A stretch of 64,000 nucleotides of DNA from contig NZ_CP091792.1 in assembly GCF_022024115.1 (NCBI RefSeq), positions 1,054,001 to 1,118,000 of the forward strand, given 5' to 3'. The translations under genes and the position numbers were made by a program. The stretch's first letter is position 1. Every line of letters begins with the position of its first letter. Source of the stretch: Prevotella communis. Its GTDB lineage: Bacteria; Bacteroidota; Bacteroidia; Bacteroidales; Bacteroidaceae. Positions 9,337-18,126 of the stretch are shown in pieces. The notes under the pieces were generated by a model that had not been told where the DNA came from, searched no databases, and saw nothing but the letters and a program-made list of their open reading frames with translations.

Positions 9337-9915
9337 TGCCTCCAACTCTTCCCCTCTGATACCCAGCGCGGCCATCAGCGAGTAGCCCAGTATCTCCTGA
9401 CAGAACCCGCCGCCCGTCATGGGCTGCATGGCAAACACGGTGACACGCTTCAGGTCATCTTCTGCCTTGCGCACGATATCGCGTACATTATTATATAGCG
9501 ATTCCTCAGGTATCACCATCACGCGTTTCACCTCTTTCTGCTGCATCACGGTCTGGAGCGTGTCCAGGAATAGCGAGTCCTTGTCAACGAATCCTTCGCC
9601 ATTGGGTGTGCTGAAGCAAAACTCGCCCAGGTTACCCTTGAAGGCCTTTCCGTCCAGTTCCTCTGAGAACTGCCCTGGCACGAAGTTTTTCATCGCCGTC
9701 ATTTCCTTGTCGTGCGTCAGTATGACGGTCGTCTGATGCTCACCGTTCCTGAGTCCGCCGTCCAGTGCGATACACTCCACCCATTTGGCCATGTCAGCCT
9801 GCGGAATCCGCCTTTCCAGCATTCGTTCAAAATTCACTATCAAGTCGAATGCCACTCTGTCTACAAGGGCTGCATCCGCTATGATAACATTCTCGCTCCA
9901 TTGTATATTATTCAT
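9322..9915 (-). CDS. Conserved Bacteroidota protein, DUF6621-like
   Basis: A 197-residue soluble protein without signal peptide or membrane segment. Its N-terminal SENVIIADAALVDRVAFDL and FERMLERRIPQADMAKWVE match, as I recall, the DUF6621 family of Bacteroidota; no function is known. The start at 9915 (MNNIQWSE) is chosen because TACCTTTG lies only five bases upstream; the longer frame would run through the promoter. It is the first gene of the operon leading to recA. The last codons (K-S-stop) fall in a TAACTC word array. A link to recA-type functions is only positional. Confidence 0.75.
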   Translation of the reverse strand: MNNIQWSENVIIADAALVDRVAFDLIVNFERMLERRIPQADMAKWVECIALDGGLRNGEHQTTVILTHDKEMTAMKNFVPGQFSEELDGKAFKGNLGEFCFSTPNGEGFVDKDSLFLDTLQTVMQQKEVKRVMVIPEESLYNNVRDIVRKAEDDLKRVTVFAMQPMTGGGFCQEILGYSLMAALGIRGEELEAGVKS

Positions 9916-9920
9916 AAGTG

Positions 9921-9952
9921 CAAAGGTACAAAATGACGGGTAATTTACCAAA
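9921..9952 (-). promoter_or_regulatory. Promoter of the operon leading to recA
   Basis: On the minus strand TTTG (9949-9952), 20-base spacer, TACCTTTG (9921-9928). The ATG follows five bases after the -7 box, so transcription should begin at or within a base or two of the start codon. Confidence 0.8.
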
Positions 9953-9985
9953 TCTTTCGCCATATTTTAATTTAATTTCATGTGA

Positions 9986-9999
9986 TTGACATAAATCAA
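9986..9999. promoter_or_regulatory. Crp/Fnr-type palindrome between divergent promoters
   Basis: TTGACATAAATCAA fits TTGA-N6-TCAA of the Crp/Fnr family, one base off TTGAT-N4-ATCAA. It lies about 77-84 bases upstream of both divergent start sites (DUF6621-like operon and rhaD). Confidence 0.4.
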
Positions 10000-10062
10000 A
10001 CCGTAAATCATAATTCAGGGGTTAAAAATCAAATTATTGTGCTGGGTACTTAAAAATAGGTA

Positions 10063-10080
10063 TACCTTTGCAAATGCAAA
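10063..10080 (+). promoter_or_regulatory. rhaD -7 element and overlapping palindrome
   Basis: TACCTTTG (10063-10070) is followed by a perfect inverted repeat TTTGCA-AA-TGCAAA (10067-10080) across the expected start site. This is a possible operator, but there is no second copy in the window to confirm it. Confidence 0.55.
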
Positions 10081-10094
10081 GAAAACTATAGATT

Positions 10095-10904
10095 ATGAAG
10101 AGTATCTTAGACGGACGTCCTGCCTTGAAGGCGGAGATTGAGAAAATCGCTGAGGTGGCCGGCTATCTGTGGCAAAACGGATGGGCTGAGCGCAACGGCG
10201 GAAATATCACAGTGAATATTACAGAGTATGTTGACGACGAGATTCGCAGCATGGCTCCTATCAGTGACGTGAAGCAGATTGGTGTGACATTGCCTGCACT
10301 GAAGGGCTGTTACTTCTATTGCAAGGGTACAGGCAAGCGTATGCGCGACCTGGCTCGCTGGCCTATGGACAACGGATCTGTGATTCGTATCCTTGACGAC
10401 TGCGCTTCGTATGTGATTATTGCTGACAACGCTGTGATGCCTACCAGCGAACTGCCCAGTCACCTCACCGTTCATGCCCGTCAGATTGAGACCAATTCCG
10501 GCTATAAGGCAACGGTTCATACACACCCCATCGAACTGGTGGCTATGAGTCATAACCGTGCATTCCTGGGTAAGGATGTGCTGACGAAGATTCTGTGGAG
10601 TATGATTCCAGAGACCAAGGCTTTCTGTCCGCTGGGTCTGGGTATCGTGCCTTACACCCTGCCTGGTTCCAACGCACTGGCTGATGCTACACTGAAAGAA
10701 CTGGAGAACTATGATGTGGTGATGTGGGAGAAGCATGGCGTCTTTGCCAAGGGTACTGACGTGATGGATGCTTTCGACCAGATTGATGTGCTCTCAAAGA
10801 GTGCCAAGATTTACATCAACTCAAAATGCATGGGTTTCGAACCCGAGGGCATGAGTGATGAGCAGATGAAGGAGATGACAAAGGCCTTCAACCTGCCCAG
10901 ATAA
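10095..10904 (+). CDS. rhaD: Rhamnulose-1-phosphate aldolase
   Basis: Cleaves L-rhamnulose 1-phosphate to dihydroxyacetone phosphate and L-lactaldehyde, the last step of rhamnose breakdown. This zinc-dependent class II aldolase of 269 residues shows NGWAERNGGNITVNITEY, GTGKRMRDL, the metal-binding HTHPIELVAMSH and WEKHGVFAKG, as in E. coli RhaD. It is the only rha gene read rightward; rhaT, rhaA and rhaB are read leftward 1.3-7 kb away, with an OmpA-type gene between. It has its own promoter and ends at a shared bidirectional terminator. Confidence 0.96.
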   Translation: MKSILDGRPALKAEIEKIAEVAGYLWQNGWAERNGGNITVNITEYVDDEIRSMAPISDVKQIGVTLPALKGCYFYCKGTGKRMRDLARWPMDNGSVIRILDDCASYVIIADNAVMPTSELPSHLTVHARQIETNSGYKATVHTHPIELVAMSHNRAFLGKDVLTKILWSMIPETKAFCPLGLGIVPYTLPGSNALADATLKELENYDVVMWEKHGVFAKGTDVMDAFDQIDVLSKSAKIYINSKCMGFEPEGMSDEQMKEMTKAFNLPR

Positions 10905-10954
10905 GAAAACAACTACTGACTACATATTATATTATTACTTATTAACGGGTAATT

Positions 10955-10988
10955 AAAAAGCCCCAGCGTTGAGAAATGCTGGGGCTTT
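10955..10988. terminator. Bidirectional terminator between rhaD and the OmpA-family gene
   Basis: AAGCCCCAGC pairs with GCTGGGGCTT around a 10-base loop, flanked by A and T runs. Confidence 0.92.
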
Positions 10989-11016
10989 GATTTGTTCTAT
11001 GTTGACAGGGTAGGGG

Positions 11017-12093
11017 TTACTCTTCGCCAAAGGCTATCACTGCACGGTTGTCGTCATTATTGGCAAATGGCTGTTCGGTATCGCCCTTCACCTCAATCTT
11101 CAGACGGTCTGCTGCAATACCTTTCTCTACGAGTGCCTTCTTCACGGCGTTGGCACGCTGCTTGGCGATACGCTTGTTGACACTGGCATTACCAGTCTCT
11201 TTGTCAGCATAGCCGGTGAGCACGATGTTAGCCTTTGGATGCTCGTTGGCCCATTCCATGATCTTGTCAATCTTGCCAGCCTGCTCATCCTTGATGTCGG
11301 CCTTTGCCAGATCAAAGAAGATATTCTCTGTAATCTTCACGGGCTTCTTCACCACAGGTGCGGGGTCTGGCTTTGGTTCGGGCTTGGGCTCAGGCTTGGG
11401 CTCAGGCTTCACCTCGGCAGGCTCCTCTACATAGACATACTCTTTTTCCTCGATAACGGCAGGCTCTTCTGCCTTTGCCTTCTTGTGGCCGAACTTGAAC
11501 GTCAGACCAGCCATGGCATAAGGCCACCACTTGTTGTTATCAACGTATACCTCGTTGTTCTGACGGATATAGTTGGTACCAGCCTCGATGTTGAATCCCC
11601 AGTGCTTTGACAGGTTGAAGTCAATCATACCGCCCACCTTCCATGCGGTGTTCCAGCGGTCACTGCCATAAGCGGTGGCACGTGCGTTGTTGTCGACCCA
11701 TGCGTGGGGCACAGCCAGTTCAAAGGGTACGCCTGCAATGGCAATCAGGTTCACAGTGTTCTTCTGATGGGGGAAGAATACGTTAGAGAGGTTGAACATC
11801 ATATCGAGGTCGATGTTGCCAATCTTGCTCTTGTATTCAGAACCATCGGGCAGTGTTGCCTTCCAGGTGCTTCCATTAGCCTGCAGACGCATTCCAAACA
11901 CGCTGGTGAAGTTGTATCCCAGGGAAACAGCGCCCATGGGATTCCATTTGCGGTCTATTCCCTGACCGTTATAGGCTCTCATCACACCACCCTGCACACC
12001 GATAAAAGCGTGGGGATAGTCTTTTGTTTCCTGCGCAGAAACATTGATAGCAAACAGCATTGCCACCATTGAAAGAAAGATTCTGTACTTCAT
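11017..12093 (-). CDS. OmpA-family outer-membrane protein
   Basis: The 358 residues comprise a signal peptide (ending NVSA, before QETKDYPH), an N-terminal eight-strand-type barrel with aromatic strand ends, a Glu/Pro/Lys linker of repeated PEPK units (about 215-240), and a C-terminal OmpA peptidoglycan-binding domain starting ENIFFDLAKADI and containing IVLTGYADKETGN and NKRIAKQRANAVKKAL. Such proteins tether the outer membrane to peptidoglycan and are abundant in Prevotella. It splits the rhamnose genes but has its own promoter and is not expected to serve sugar use. Confidence 0.93.
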   Translation of the reverse strand: MKYRIFLSMVAMLFAINVSAQETKDYPHAFIGVQGGVMRAYNGQGIDRKWNPMGAVSLGYNFTSVFGMRLQANGSTWKATLPDGSEYKSKIGNIDLDMMFNLSNVFFPHQKNTVNLIAIAGVPFELAVPHAWVDNNARATAYGSDRWNTAWKVGGMIDFNLSKHWGFNIEAGTNYIRQNNEVYVDNNKWWPYAMAGLTFKFGHKKAKAEEPAVIEEKEYVYVEEPAEVKPEPKPEPKPEPKPDPAPVVKKPVKITENIFFDLAKADIKDEQAGKIDKIMEWANEHPKANIVLTGYADKETGNASVNKRIAKQRANAVKKALVEKGIAADRLKIEVKGDTEQPFANNDDNRAVIAFGEE

Positions 12094-12133
12094 GTGATAA
12101 TATTTGTATTGTTTAAGTTTCGTTAACTAGCCG

Positions 12134-12141
12134 CAAAGATA
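12134..12141 (-). promoter_or_regulatory. -7 element of the OmpA-family gene
   Basis: TATCTTTG on the minus strand, about 40 bases before the ATG. Its upstream edge abuts the large hairpin at 12141-12188. Confidence 0.7.
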
Positions 12142-12188
12142 ATGCGTTTTTTCGAGAAAAGCAAATGTTTTGCTCGAAAAAACGCATT
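12141..12188. terminator. 16-bp perfect inverted repeat between rhaT and the OmpA-family gene
   Basis: Arms 12141-12156 and 12173-12188 (AATGCGTTTTTTCGAG and its complement) around a 16-base loop. It probably ends rhaT transcripts. It touches the next promoter, so it could also influence it. Confidence 0.65.
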
Positions 12189-12209
12189 TCCTTGATTAAA
12201 AGACGCTTG

Positions 12210-13256
12210 TTACTTGCTGAGGCTATCGATGATAGTAGGCAGGAAGGTAGAGATAATCAGCACTGCGATACCTGCAATCAGTACGCTGATGGTCTTGCCG
12301 GAACATCCCTTCCACTCCTTGAGGATGATACCCCATACATTAGAGAATACCACGTTGAGTGCCATCAGGATACAGAACGACAGGACAAACATGGTGCCGC
12401 CCTTCTCGAAGAAGCTCTGACCCAGTGAGAGTCCGAAGAACTGTGAATACCACAGGGCACCGGCCAGCAGACAGAACACCACATTGTTGCCCCATACACT
12501 GCCTTTCTTATAGTCGCCCCATGTCTTGTTCTTCTGGTTCTGGTAGAAACAGTAGATGGCATTGGTGACAAATCCGCCCAGGGTCACCAGGAAGGTGGCG
12601 GGCAGGGCGGCAAACATCTCCTGCGTCTCAGCGAACTTGATGTCGGCACCGAAGGTGAGACCTACGTTGAAACAGCCACTCATGAAACCGGCAAGCAAGG
12701 CGATGGTCAGTCCCTTGGGGAAGTTGAAGTCCTTCACGGCAGCCTTCTTCTCCTCCTCAGAGAGGCCAGCCGACTTCATGGAACCTGCCACACCGATGAT
12801 GGCGATGCCCACAAGCGTGACTACCACACCCAGAATCACTGAGAAGGTCAGTTTTGACAGGGGATCCTGCTCAGGGAAGAAGATGTTGAGCAGCACAGGT
12901 CCCATGATGGTTCCCAGACCGGCGCAGGTACCCAGGGCGATGCTCTGGCCAAGTGCCACACCCAGGTAGCGCATAGAGAGACCGAAGGTCAGTCCGCCCA
13001 CGCCCCACAGCACACCGAAGAGGATCGTCATCCAGATATTGAATGACTGTTCGGCTGTGAAGAGCTCAAACAGCGAATGGCCTGCAGGTACTGCCAACAG
13101 TGCGCCCAACAGGGGCAGGAGCAGCCAGGCGAAGACACCCTGCACAATCCAGTAAGACTCCCAAGACCAGTCCTTGATCTTGTTGATAGGTACGTAACAT
13201 GACGACTGGCAGAAAGCGCCAATCGCGATAATGATTAGTCCGATAACAATTTCCAT
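12210..13256 (-). CDS. rhaT: L-rhamnose/proton symporter
   Basis: Inner-membrane sugar importer of 348 residues, the family's length, with about ten hydrophobic helices. The N terminus (GLIIIAIGAFCQSSCYVPI) and the segment WGVGGLTFGLSMRYLGVALG are typical of RhaT, and the large Gly-rich GTCAGLGTIMGPVL loop follows. It lies 42 bases downstream of the GH27 gene without a recognisable promoter between them, so the two are probably one transcript coupling release of sugar from glycans with uptake. A perfect 16-bp hairpin follows. Confidence 0.96.
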   Translation of the reverse strand: MEIVIGLIIIAIGAFCQSSCYVPINKIKDWSWESYWIVQGVFAWLLLPLLGALLAVPAGHSLFELFTAEQSFNIWMTILFGVLWGVGGLTFGLSMRYLGVALGQSIALGTCAGLGTIMGPVLLNIFFPEQDPLSKLTFSVILGVVVTLVGIAIIGVAGSMKSAGLSEEEKKAAVKDFNFPKGLTIALLAGFMSGCFNVGLTFGADIKFAETQEMFAALPATFLVTLGGFVTNAIYCFYQNQKNKTWGDYKKGSVWGNNVVFCLLAGALWYSQFFGLSLGQSFFEKGGTMFVLSFCILMALNVVFSNVWGIILKEWKGCSGKTISVLIAGIAVLIISTFLPTIIDSLSK

Positions 13257-13298
13257 GTTGTTTAGTAATGAATTAGTATTGTTTGTTTGTTAAATGAA

Positions 13299-15047
13299 TT
13301 ATTTCCTGATTATCTTGCGGTTGTTGCTCACCACGATGCCGTGAGCCTGTGCGCCCTTCACCTCGCGTCCCTGCAAGTCGAACAGACGTTGAGGCTTGTT
13401 TGCCTCGTCTTTTATCATGCCAACGGAAGTAGGTATAGCAGGCGTCACGTCGATATAGTCCATATCGGGCAGCCAGCCACTGGTATTCACTAAGCGGATG
13501 GTGTTCTCACCTTTCTCCAGAGTGATGTCGAGCGTTTTCTTGCCAACCTTTTCCCAGCCACCAGAATTGCAACTGAGTCCTTTTGCTTTCTTGCCGTTCA
13601 CATAGACATTGATAGTGCGATTCTCACCACAGATATAGCCGATGGTGAGTTTGTAGTCACCACCTTCCTTGCTGTACACATTGCTCCACTCCAGGTAGTT
13701 GTTGCTGTTGCTGCCACCGATGTAGCCCACTTTGTAGCCACCAGAGCAGTAGGAGGCCTCTGAGTACTGGCAGATGTTCCAGTCAATCTCAGAATAGGCC
13801 TTGCTGTAGCCCGTCTCTGCCTCATAGCGGGTGCGCTCCAGTCGGGTGTCGGCCTCGGCCACATAGATTTTTGTGCCATGCTTGGGAACGGTGACCTCGT
13901 AGGTCCCGTAGAACTTGCCGATATCCTTCTTTGTGAAGCAGTCGTGCAGTGCCACACTGTCGGCCAGGTCTATATCCTTGAAGTTCAGTGTCACCTTCTT
14001 GGCCGCATCGTTGGGATTGTAAATGGCGAAAGCACGTTTGTTGCCATAGTGCTTCTCAATATCCTTCACCATGATGTAGCAGTCGTTGACCTTGGCTGCC
14101 AGATAGGCCTGCTGGTAGAGTGTGTCCTGATTCAGGGCGATGAGTTCCTTGTTCTTCAGCAGGTTGAGGTTGGTGGTGCTGAGGCTATTTATATTACAGC
14201 CGATAAGCAGAGGCGAGTTCATGATACACCACATGCCAAAGTGGGTCTTGGCTTCTTCGGCGGTGAGTTCATTACCCCATTTGTTGACACCCACTTCGAG
14301 CATATCCATGTCGTTGTAGTGCCCCTTGCTGCTGTAGGCACTCATATAAAGGTTCTGCTTCAGGATGTCCTTTATGGAGTCCCAGTTGGAGAAGATGTCC
14401 TGCGTGGTGCGCCATGAGAAACCTGCATTGTTAGCCCATGTGCCAGGGTAAGCCCAACGGCAGATGTTCATGCGTACATCGGTACGACCGGTATTTTTGA
14501 TAGCTTGGGCGATAGCGGTATAGCGGGCCTTCTCGTCAAGATCCAAACCGTCCTTATTATGAACGGGGTCGCCACCACAGAAATCCACCTTAATAAAGTC
14601 GAAACCCAGTTCCTTGAAAAAGAAGTCACAATCCTGCTGGTCGTGCTGATACAGCCCCACGCCTTCACCGTCTTTGTCGCCGCCATGGTAGCTGCCGCAA
14701 GTGTTGTAGCCACCATCACTGTAGATGCCGGCCTTCAGGCCTTTTGAGTGAATAAAGTCAACCACGGGTTGAAGTCCGTTGGGAAAGCGTGTGGGGTGAA
14801 TCTTCAGTTTGCCCGTTGCTGCATCGCGTCCGCCAAAATAGCCGTCATCAATATTGATATGGTCGTAGCCCGCGTCAAACAGCCCCTTCGAGACCATTGC
14901 AGCTGCCTGTCCCTTGATAATCGATTCACTGATGTTGAGTTCAAACGTGTTCCACGAACTCCATCCCATTGTTGGTCCATCCTGTGCTGTTGCTGTTGTG
15001 ACAGACATTGCTGCAAACAACACCAAAGATTTTATTTTTTTTCTCAT
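13299..15047 (-). CDS. Secreted GH27 alpha-galactosidase-type enzyme with CBM
   Basis: The 582-residue protein has a signal peptide (ending TTATA before QDGPTMGW), a GH27 barrel (MGWSSWNTFELNIS, INIDDGYFGGRD, HSKGLKAGIYSDGG, nucleophile Asp155 in DFIKVDFCGGD, acid/base region DMDMLEVG near 248), a beta-sandwich domain, then a CBM35/CBM6-like module from about residue 415 (RYEAETGYS...). It ends in a tail (RLFDLQGREVKGAQAHGIVV...KIIRK) common on exported Prevotella enzymes. Expected activity is alpha-galactosidase or beta-L-arabinopyranosidase. Co-transcription with rhaT suggests a substrate that also contains rhamnose, such as pectic rhamnogalacturonan; that is inference. Confidence 0.9.
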   Translation of the reverse strand: MRKKIKSLVLFAAMSVTTATAQDGPTMGWSSWNTFELNISESIIKGQAAAMVSKGLFDAGYDHINIDDGYFGGRDAATGKLKIHPTRFPNGLQPVVDFIHSKGLKAGIYSDGGYNTCGSYHGGDKDGEGVGLYQHDQQDCDFFFKELGFDFIKVDFCGGDPVHNKDGLDLDEKARYTAIAQAIKNTGRTDVRMNICRWAYPGTWANNAGFSWRTTQDIFSNWDSIKDILKQNLYMSAYSSKGHYNDMDMLEVGVNKWGNELTAEEAKTHFGMWCIMNSPLLIGCNINSLSTTNLNLLKNKELIALNQDTLYQQAYLAAKVNDCYIMVKDIEKHYGNKRAFAIYNPNDAAKKVTLNFKDIDLADSVALHDCFTKKDIGKFYGTYEVTVPKHGTKIYVAEADTRLERTRYEAETGYSKAYSEIDWNICQYSEASYCSGGYKVGYIGGSNSNNYLEWSNVYSKEGGDYKLTIGYICGENRTINVYVNGKKAKGLSCNSGGWEKVGKKTLDITLEKGENTIRLVNTSGWLPDMDYIDVTPAIPTSVGMIKDEANKPQRLFDLQGREVKGAQAHGIVVSNNRKIIRK

Positions 15048-15088
15048 CGTTTATAGTTTAGGTAATAATACTCGGTTTTAAACGGATG

Positions 15089-15096
15089 CAAAATTA
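15089..15096 (-). promoter_or_regulatory. -7 element of the GH27-rhaT operon
   Basis: TAATTTTG on the minus strand, about 40 bases before the GH27 ATG. Confidence 0.6.
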
Positions 15097-15151
15097 CAAT
15101 TTTTTCAACAATAAACGACCTTTTTCCCTACATTATTTATTTAAAAGGATG

Positions 15152-15183
15152 AAAAAAGGGCCCCCGGAATAAGTCGGGAGCCC
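15152..15183 (-). terminator. Terminator of rhaBA
   Basis: On the minus strand GGGCTCCCG pairs with CGGGGGCCC (one wobble) and is followed by six T. Confidence 0.88.
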
Positions 15184-15206
15184 ACCAAAATTACCTAAAA
15201 CAGTGA

Positions 15207-16457
15207 TTAGCGCTTGCTCGTCACATTCTTCTCGTACTCCTGGATGGCAGCGATATACTCCTCGCCCACGGGTACGTTGTTCTTCAGGTTGAAGTAATCG
15301 AACACAGCACCGAAAGGCATTGACTTAGCCTCTTCCATCAGTGCCAGACGCTCGAAGTACTGACCGTTGTCCTCATATTCGCGGAGCTTAGCCTTGGGCT
15401 CGAGCAGAGCCTGGAGGATACACTTCTGAGTGGCACGGCTACCGATGATGTAAGCACCGATACGGTTGATGGAAGCATCGAAGTAGTCGAGACCTACGTG
15501 AGCGCGGTCCAGGGCATCGCAGCGTACCAGTTCCTTGAACAGATCCAGTGTCTGGTCGTTCATGATGGTTACGTGGTCTGAGTCCCAACGTACAGGGCGG
15601 CTCACGTGGAGCATCAGCTCGGGCACGTACATCAGCAGGGTAGAAACGAAGTCAGATACGTTCTCTGTCTGCTCGTAGTGACCAGTATCGATGGTGTACA
15701 TCTGCTTGCGGGTAGCGCAGTAAGCGGTGTAGAAGTCGTGTGAGCCTACAGTGTAGCTCTCCAGACCGATACCAAACAACTTAGCCTCAAAGCAGTTCTT
15801 CACGCCGTCGAGCTTCTCCTCCATAATCTCGTCGAGAGAAGCAGCCAGCAGCTCACGATACTTCTTGCGCTGTACGGGCATATCCTTGCTTCCGTCGTGT
15901 ACCCAGATATTCATGATACAGGGGTCGTTCTGTGCCTTACCCATGGCGTCGGCGATACGACGGCAACGTTTGGTGTGCTCAATCCAGAAATCACGGATGC
16001 CCTTGTCGGGGTTGCTCAGTGTGAGGTCTCCACTCTTGGGGTGAGAGAACGAAGTAGAGTTGAAGTCGAGCTTCATGTTGTTCTCCTTAGCCCAGTCAAT
16101 CCAGCTCTGGAAGTGCTCTACGCCCACCTGGTCGCGGTCTACGAACTTACCTCCGAAGTCACCATATATCTCGTGCAGGTTCAGGCGGTGGTTACCACCC
16201 AGCAAAGTCTTTACGAACTCAATATCCTGACGCACCTCGTCGATGTTACGGGCACGGCCGGGGTAGTTACCTGTGGTCTGGATACCACCAGAGAGAGCCT
16301 CGTTGCGCTCGAAACCTACCACGTCGTCGGTCTGCCAGCAATGCAGAGAAATCTGCTGTTTCTGGAGCTGGTCAAGTACGGCATCGGTATCGACGCCAAT
16401 AGCAGCATAGCGGTCTTTCGCTACGGCATAAGCTTTTTCAATCAGTTCTGCTTTCAT
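15207..16457 (-). CDS. rhaA: L-rhamnose isomerase
   Basis: Converts L-rhamnose to L-rhamnulose in the cytosol, metal dependent. The 416 residues match RhaA length; motifs include LHCWQTDDVVGFE, LNLHEIYGDFGGKFVDRDQV, LDFNSTSFSHPKS, the helix WIEHTKRCRRIADAMG and FEAKLFGIGLESYTVGSHDF, all characteristic of the family. It starts 12 bases after the rhaB stop codon, so rhaB and rhaA are one operon ending at a strong terminator. Confidence 0.97.
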   Translation of the reverse strand: MKAELIEKAYAVAKDRYAAIGVDTDAVLDQLQKQQISLHCWQTDDVVGFERNEALSGGIQTTGNYPGRARNIDEVRQDIEFVKTLLGGNHRLNLHEIYGDFGGKFVDRDQVGVEHFQSWIDWAKENNMKLDFNSTSFSHPKSGDLTLSNPDKGIRDFWIEHTKRCRRIADAMGKAQNDPCIMNIWVHDGSKDMPVQRKKYRELLAASLDEIMEEKLDGVKNCFEAKLFGIGLESYTVGSHDFYTAYCATRKQMYTIDTGHYEQTENVSDFVSTLLMYVPELMLHVSRPVRWDSDHVTIMNDQTLDLFKELVRCDALDRAHVGLDYFDASINRIGAYIIGSRATQKCILQALLEPKAKLREYEDNGQYFERLALMEEAKSMPFGAVFDYFNLKNNVPVGEEYIAAIQEYEKNVTSKR

Positions 16458-16469
16458 TTGTTTTGTTTT

Positions 16470-17951
16470 TTATTTGTTGATGATATTTAGATATTTCTGA
16501 TAAGCCTCTTCCCAAGCCGCCTTGTCCTGTGGCTCGTATTTCACCATCTCGATGGAGTTGGCGATGATCTGGCGCATCTCCCAGATGTCCTTCACCATAT
16601 TGGCCGCCTTGGCCTGCAACATGATATTGCCGATGGCCGTGCACTCCTGGGGTCCTGCCAGTACGGTGGCGCCTGTAGAGTTGGCAGTAAACTGGTTCAG
16701 GTATTTGTTCAGCGAACCGCCACCGATGATATGGAGCACATCCAGGCGGAAGGGGGCAAACTCCTGCAGCCAGGTGAACACCTGACGATAGCGCAGGGCC
16801 AGCGAGTCGAAGATACAACGGCATATCTCTGCTGGTGTCTCAGGAACGGGCTGGTTCGTGTCGCGACAGTATTTCTGAATGGCAGCAATCATACTTGTGG
16901 GAGCCGCAAAAGCCGCATCATCAGGGTTGATGATAGAGCGGAAGGGCTCTACCGTCATGGCCTGACCCTGCAGTTCGGGGTGTGACAACTTGCGTACCTC
17001 CTCCGGCCACTCCAGGCGGCAGCGCTCATAGAGCCACATGCCACAGATATTCTTCAGAAAGCGTGTGGTACCCTCGATGCCACCCTCGTTGGTGAAGTTG
17101 CGCTCGTACGAGAGATCGCTGATCACGGCATCCTTAGTCTCGATACCCATCAGACTCCAGGTGCCACTGCTAAGATAAGCAAATTTCTCGTCCTTGGCAG
17201 GTACGGCAGCCACAGCGCTGCCAGTGTCGTGACCGGCTACGGCGATGACAGGTACCGGACCCAGACCAGTGAGGCGCTGCACCTCGTCCGTCAGTACCCC
17301 AATCATGGTGCCTGGGTTCACCATCTTGCCGAATTTGGCACGTGTCAGTCCCAGTGAGTTCAGCAGACGCTCGTCCAGTTGCTTTGTGCGTGGGTCGAGG
17401 AGCTGTGATGTTGAGGCGATGGTATATTCGCAAACCTCGTTGCCCGTGAGCATCCAGCTCAGTGCATCGGGCACAAAGAGAATCTTCTGCGCGTTGCGGA
17501 AAGCCGAGTTGCCCTCGCGCTTCATGGCGTAAAGCTGGAAGATAGAGTTGAAGTTCATGAACTGGATACCAGTGACGTCGTATACCTCACGTTGCGAAAC
17601 AACGTGGCGCAGGTAGTCGTCCATGGCGTCGAAGGTGATGGGATCGCGATAGGCACGTGGGTTTCTCAGGATGGCACCATCGTCGCCTATGCACACAAAG
17701 TCCACCCCCCAAGTGTCGATACCTATAGAGGTGATCTCCAGTCCACGTTGAGCTACCTCTTTCAGACCCTTGATAATCTCGAAGTAGAGGGCGTAGATAT
17801 CCCAGTAGTAGTGACCGCCCTGCTCAATGAGGTTGTTGGGGAAGCGGGTCACCTCTTCCAGTTCAAATTTCCCGTCTGCGATATTGCCGATGATGGTGCG
17901 TCCGCTGGTGGCGCCCAGGTCCACGGCAAAGAAATATTTCTTATTTTCCAT
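16470..17951 (-). CDS. rhaB: Rhamnulokinase
   Basis: FGGY-family kinase that phosphorylates L-rhamnulose at O1. At 493 residues it is full length, with the phosphate-binding motif FAVDLGATSGRTIIG at the N terminus, SIGIDTWGVDFVCIG, the hinge VPVIAVAGHDTGSAVAA, and the adenosine motif HIIGGGSLNKYLNQFTAN near 410. It is the first gene of the rhaBA operon. The promoter has TACTTTTG bracketed by two TTGCCCA words 22 bases apart, which look like a regulator site. Confidence 0.97.
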   Translation of the reverse strand: MENKKYFFAVDLGATSGRTIIGNIADGKFELEEVTRFPNNLIEQGGHYYWDIYALYFEIIKGLKEVAQRGLEITSIGIDTWGVDFVCIGDDGAILRNPRAYRDPITFDAMDDYLRHVVSQREVYDVTGIQFMNFNSIFQLYAMKREGNSAFRNAQKILFVPDALSWMLTGNEVCEYTIASTSQLLDPRTKQLDERLLNSLGLTRAKFGKMVNPGTMIGVLTDEVQRLTGLGPVPVIAVAGHDTGSAVAAVPAKDEKFAYLSSGTWSLMGIETKDAVISDLSYERNFTNEGGIEGTTRFLKNICGMWLYERCRLEWPEEVRKLSHPELQGQAMTVEPFRSIINPDDAAFAAPTSMIAAIQKYCRDTNQPVPETPAEICRCIFDSLALRYRQVFTWLQEFAPFRLDVLHIIGGGSLNKYLNQFTANSTGATVLAGPQECTAIGNIMLQAKAANMVKDIWEMRQIIANSIEMVKYEPQDKAAWEEAYQKYLNIINK

Positions 17952-17976
17952 TTGATGTTTTAGTGTTTTAGCCTAA

Positions 17977-18035
17977 TTGCCCACAAAAGTACAGAGATTT
18001 GCCCATTCTTGACCTCATAATTTGATTTTTGGGCA
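17977..18035 (-). promoter_or_regulatory. rhaBA promoter with putative direct-repeat operator
   Basis: The minus-strand -7 element TACTTTTG is at 17984-17991. The word TTGCCCA (plus strand) occurs at 17977-17983 and 17999-18005, exactly 22 bases apart and on either side of the -7 box. An inverted TGGGCA lies at 18030-18035. Two-turn direct repeats suit an AraC-type regulator. Confidence 0.5.
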
Positions 18036-18041
18036 TAGTTT

Positions 18042-18072
18042 TTTGTTTGAATCACTTTTTTTCGTACTTTTG
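18042..18072 (+). promoter_or_regulatory. nhaD promoter
   Basis: TTTG (18042-18045), exactly 19 bases, TACTTTTG (18065-18072): the textbook Bacteroidota promoter spacing. Confidence 0.85.
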
Positions 18073-18126
18073 CAGCCAATTTGTGAAGACGACATTATTA
18101 ATATTATAAAAAGTATAGCATAAGAC

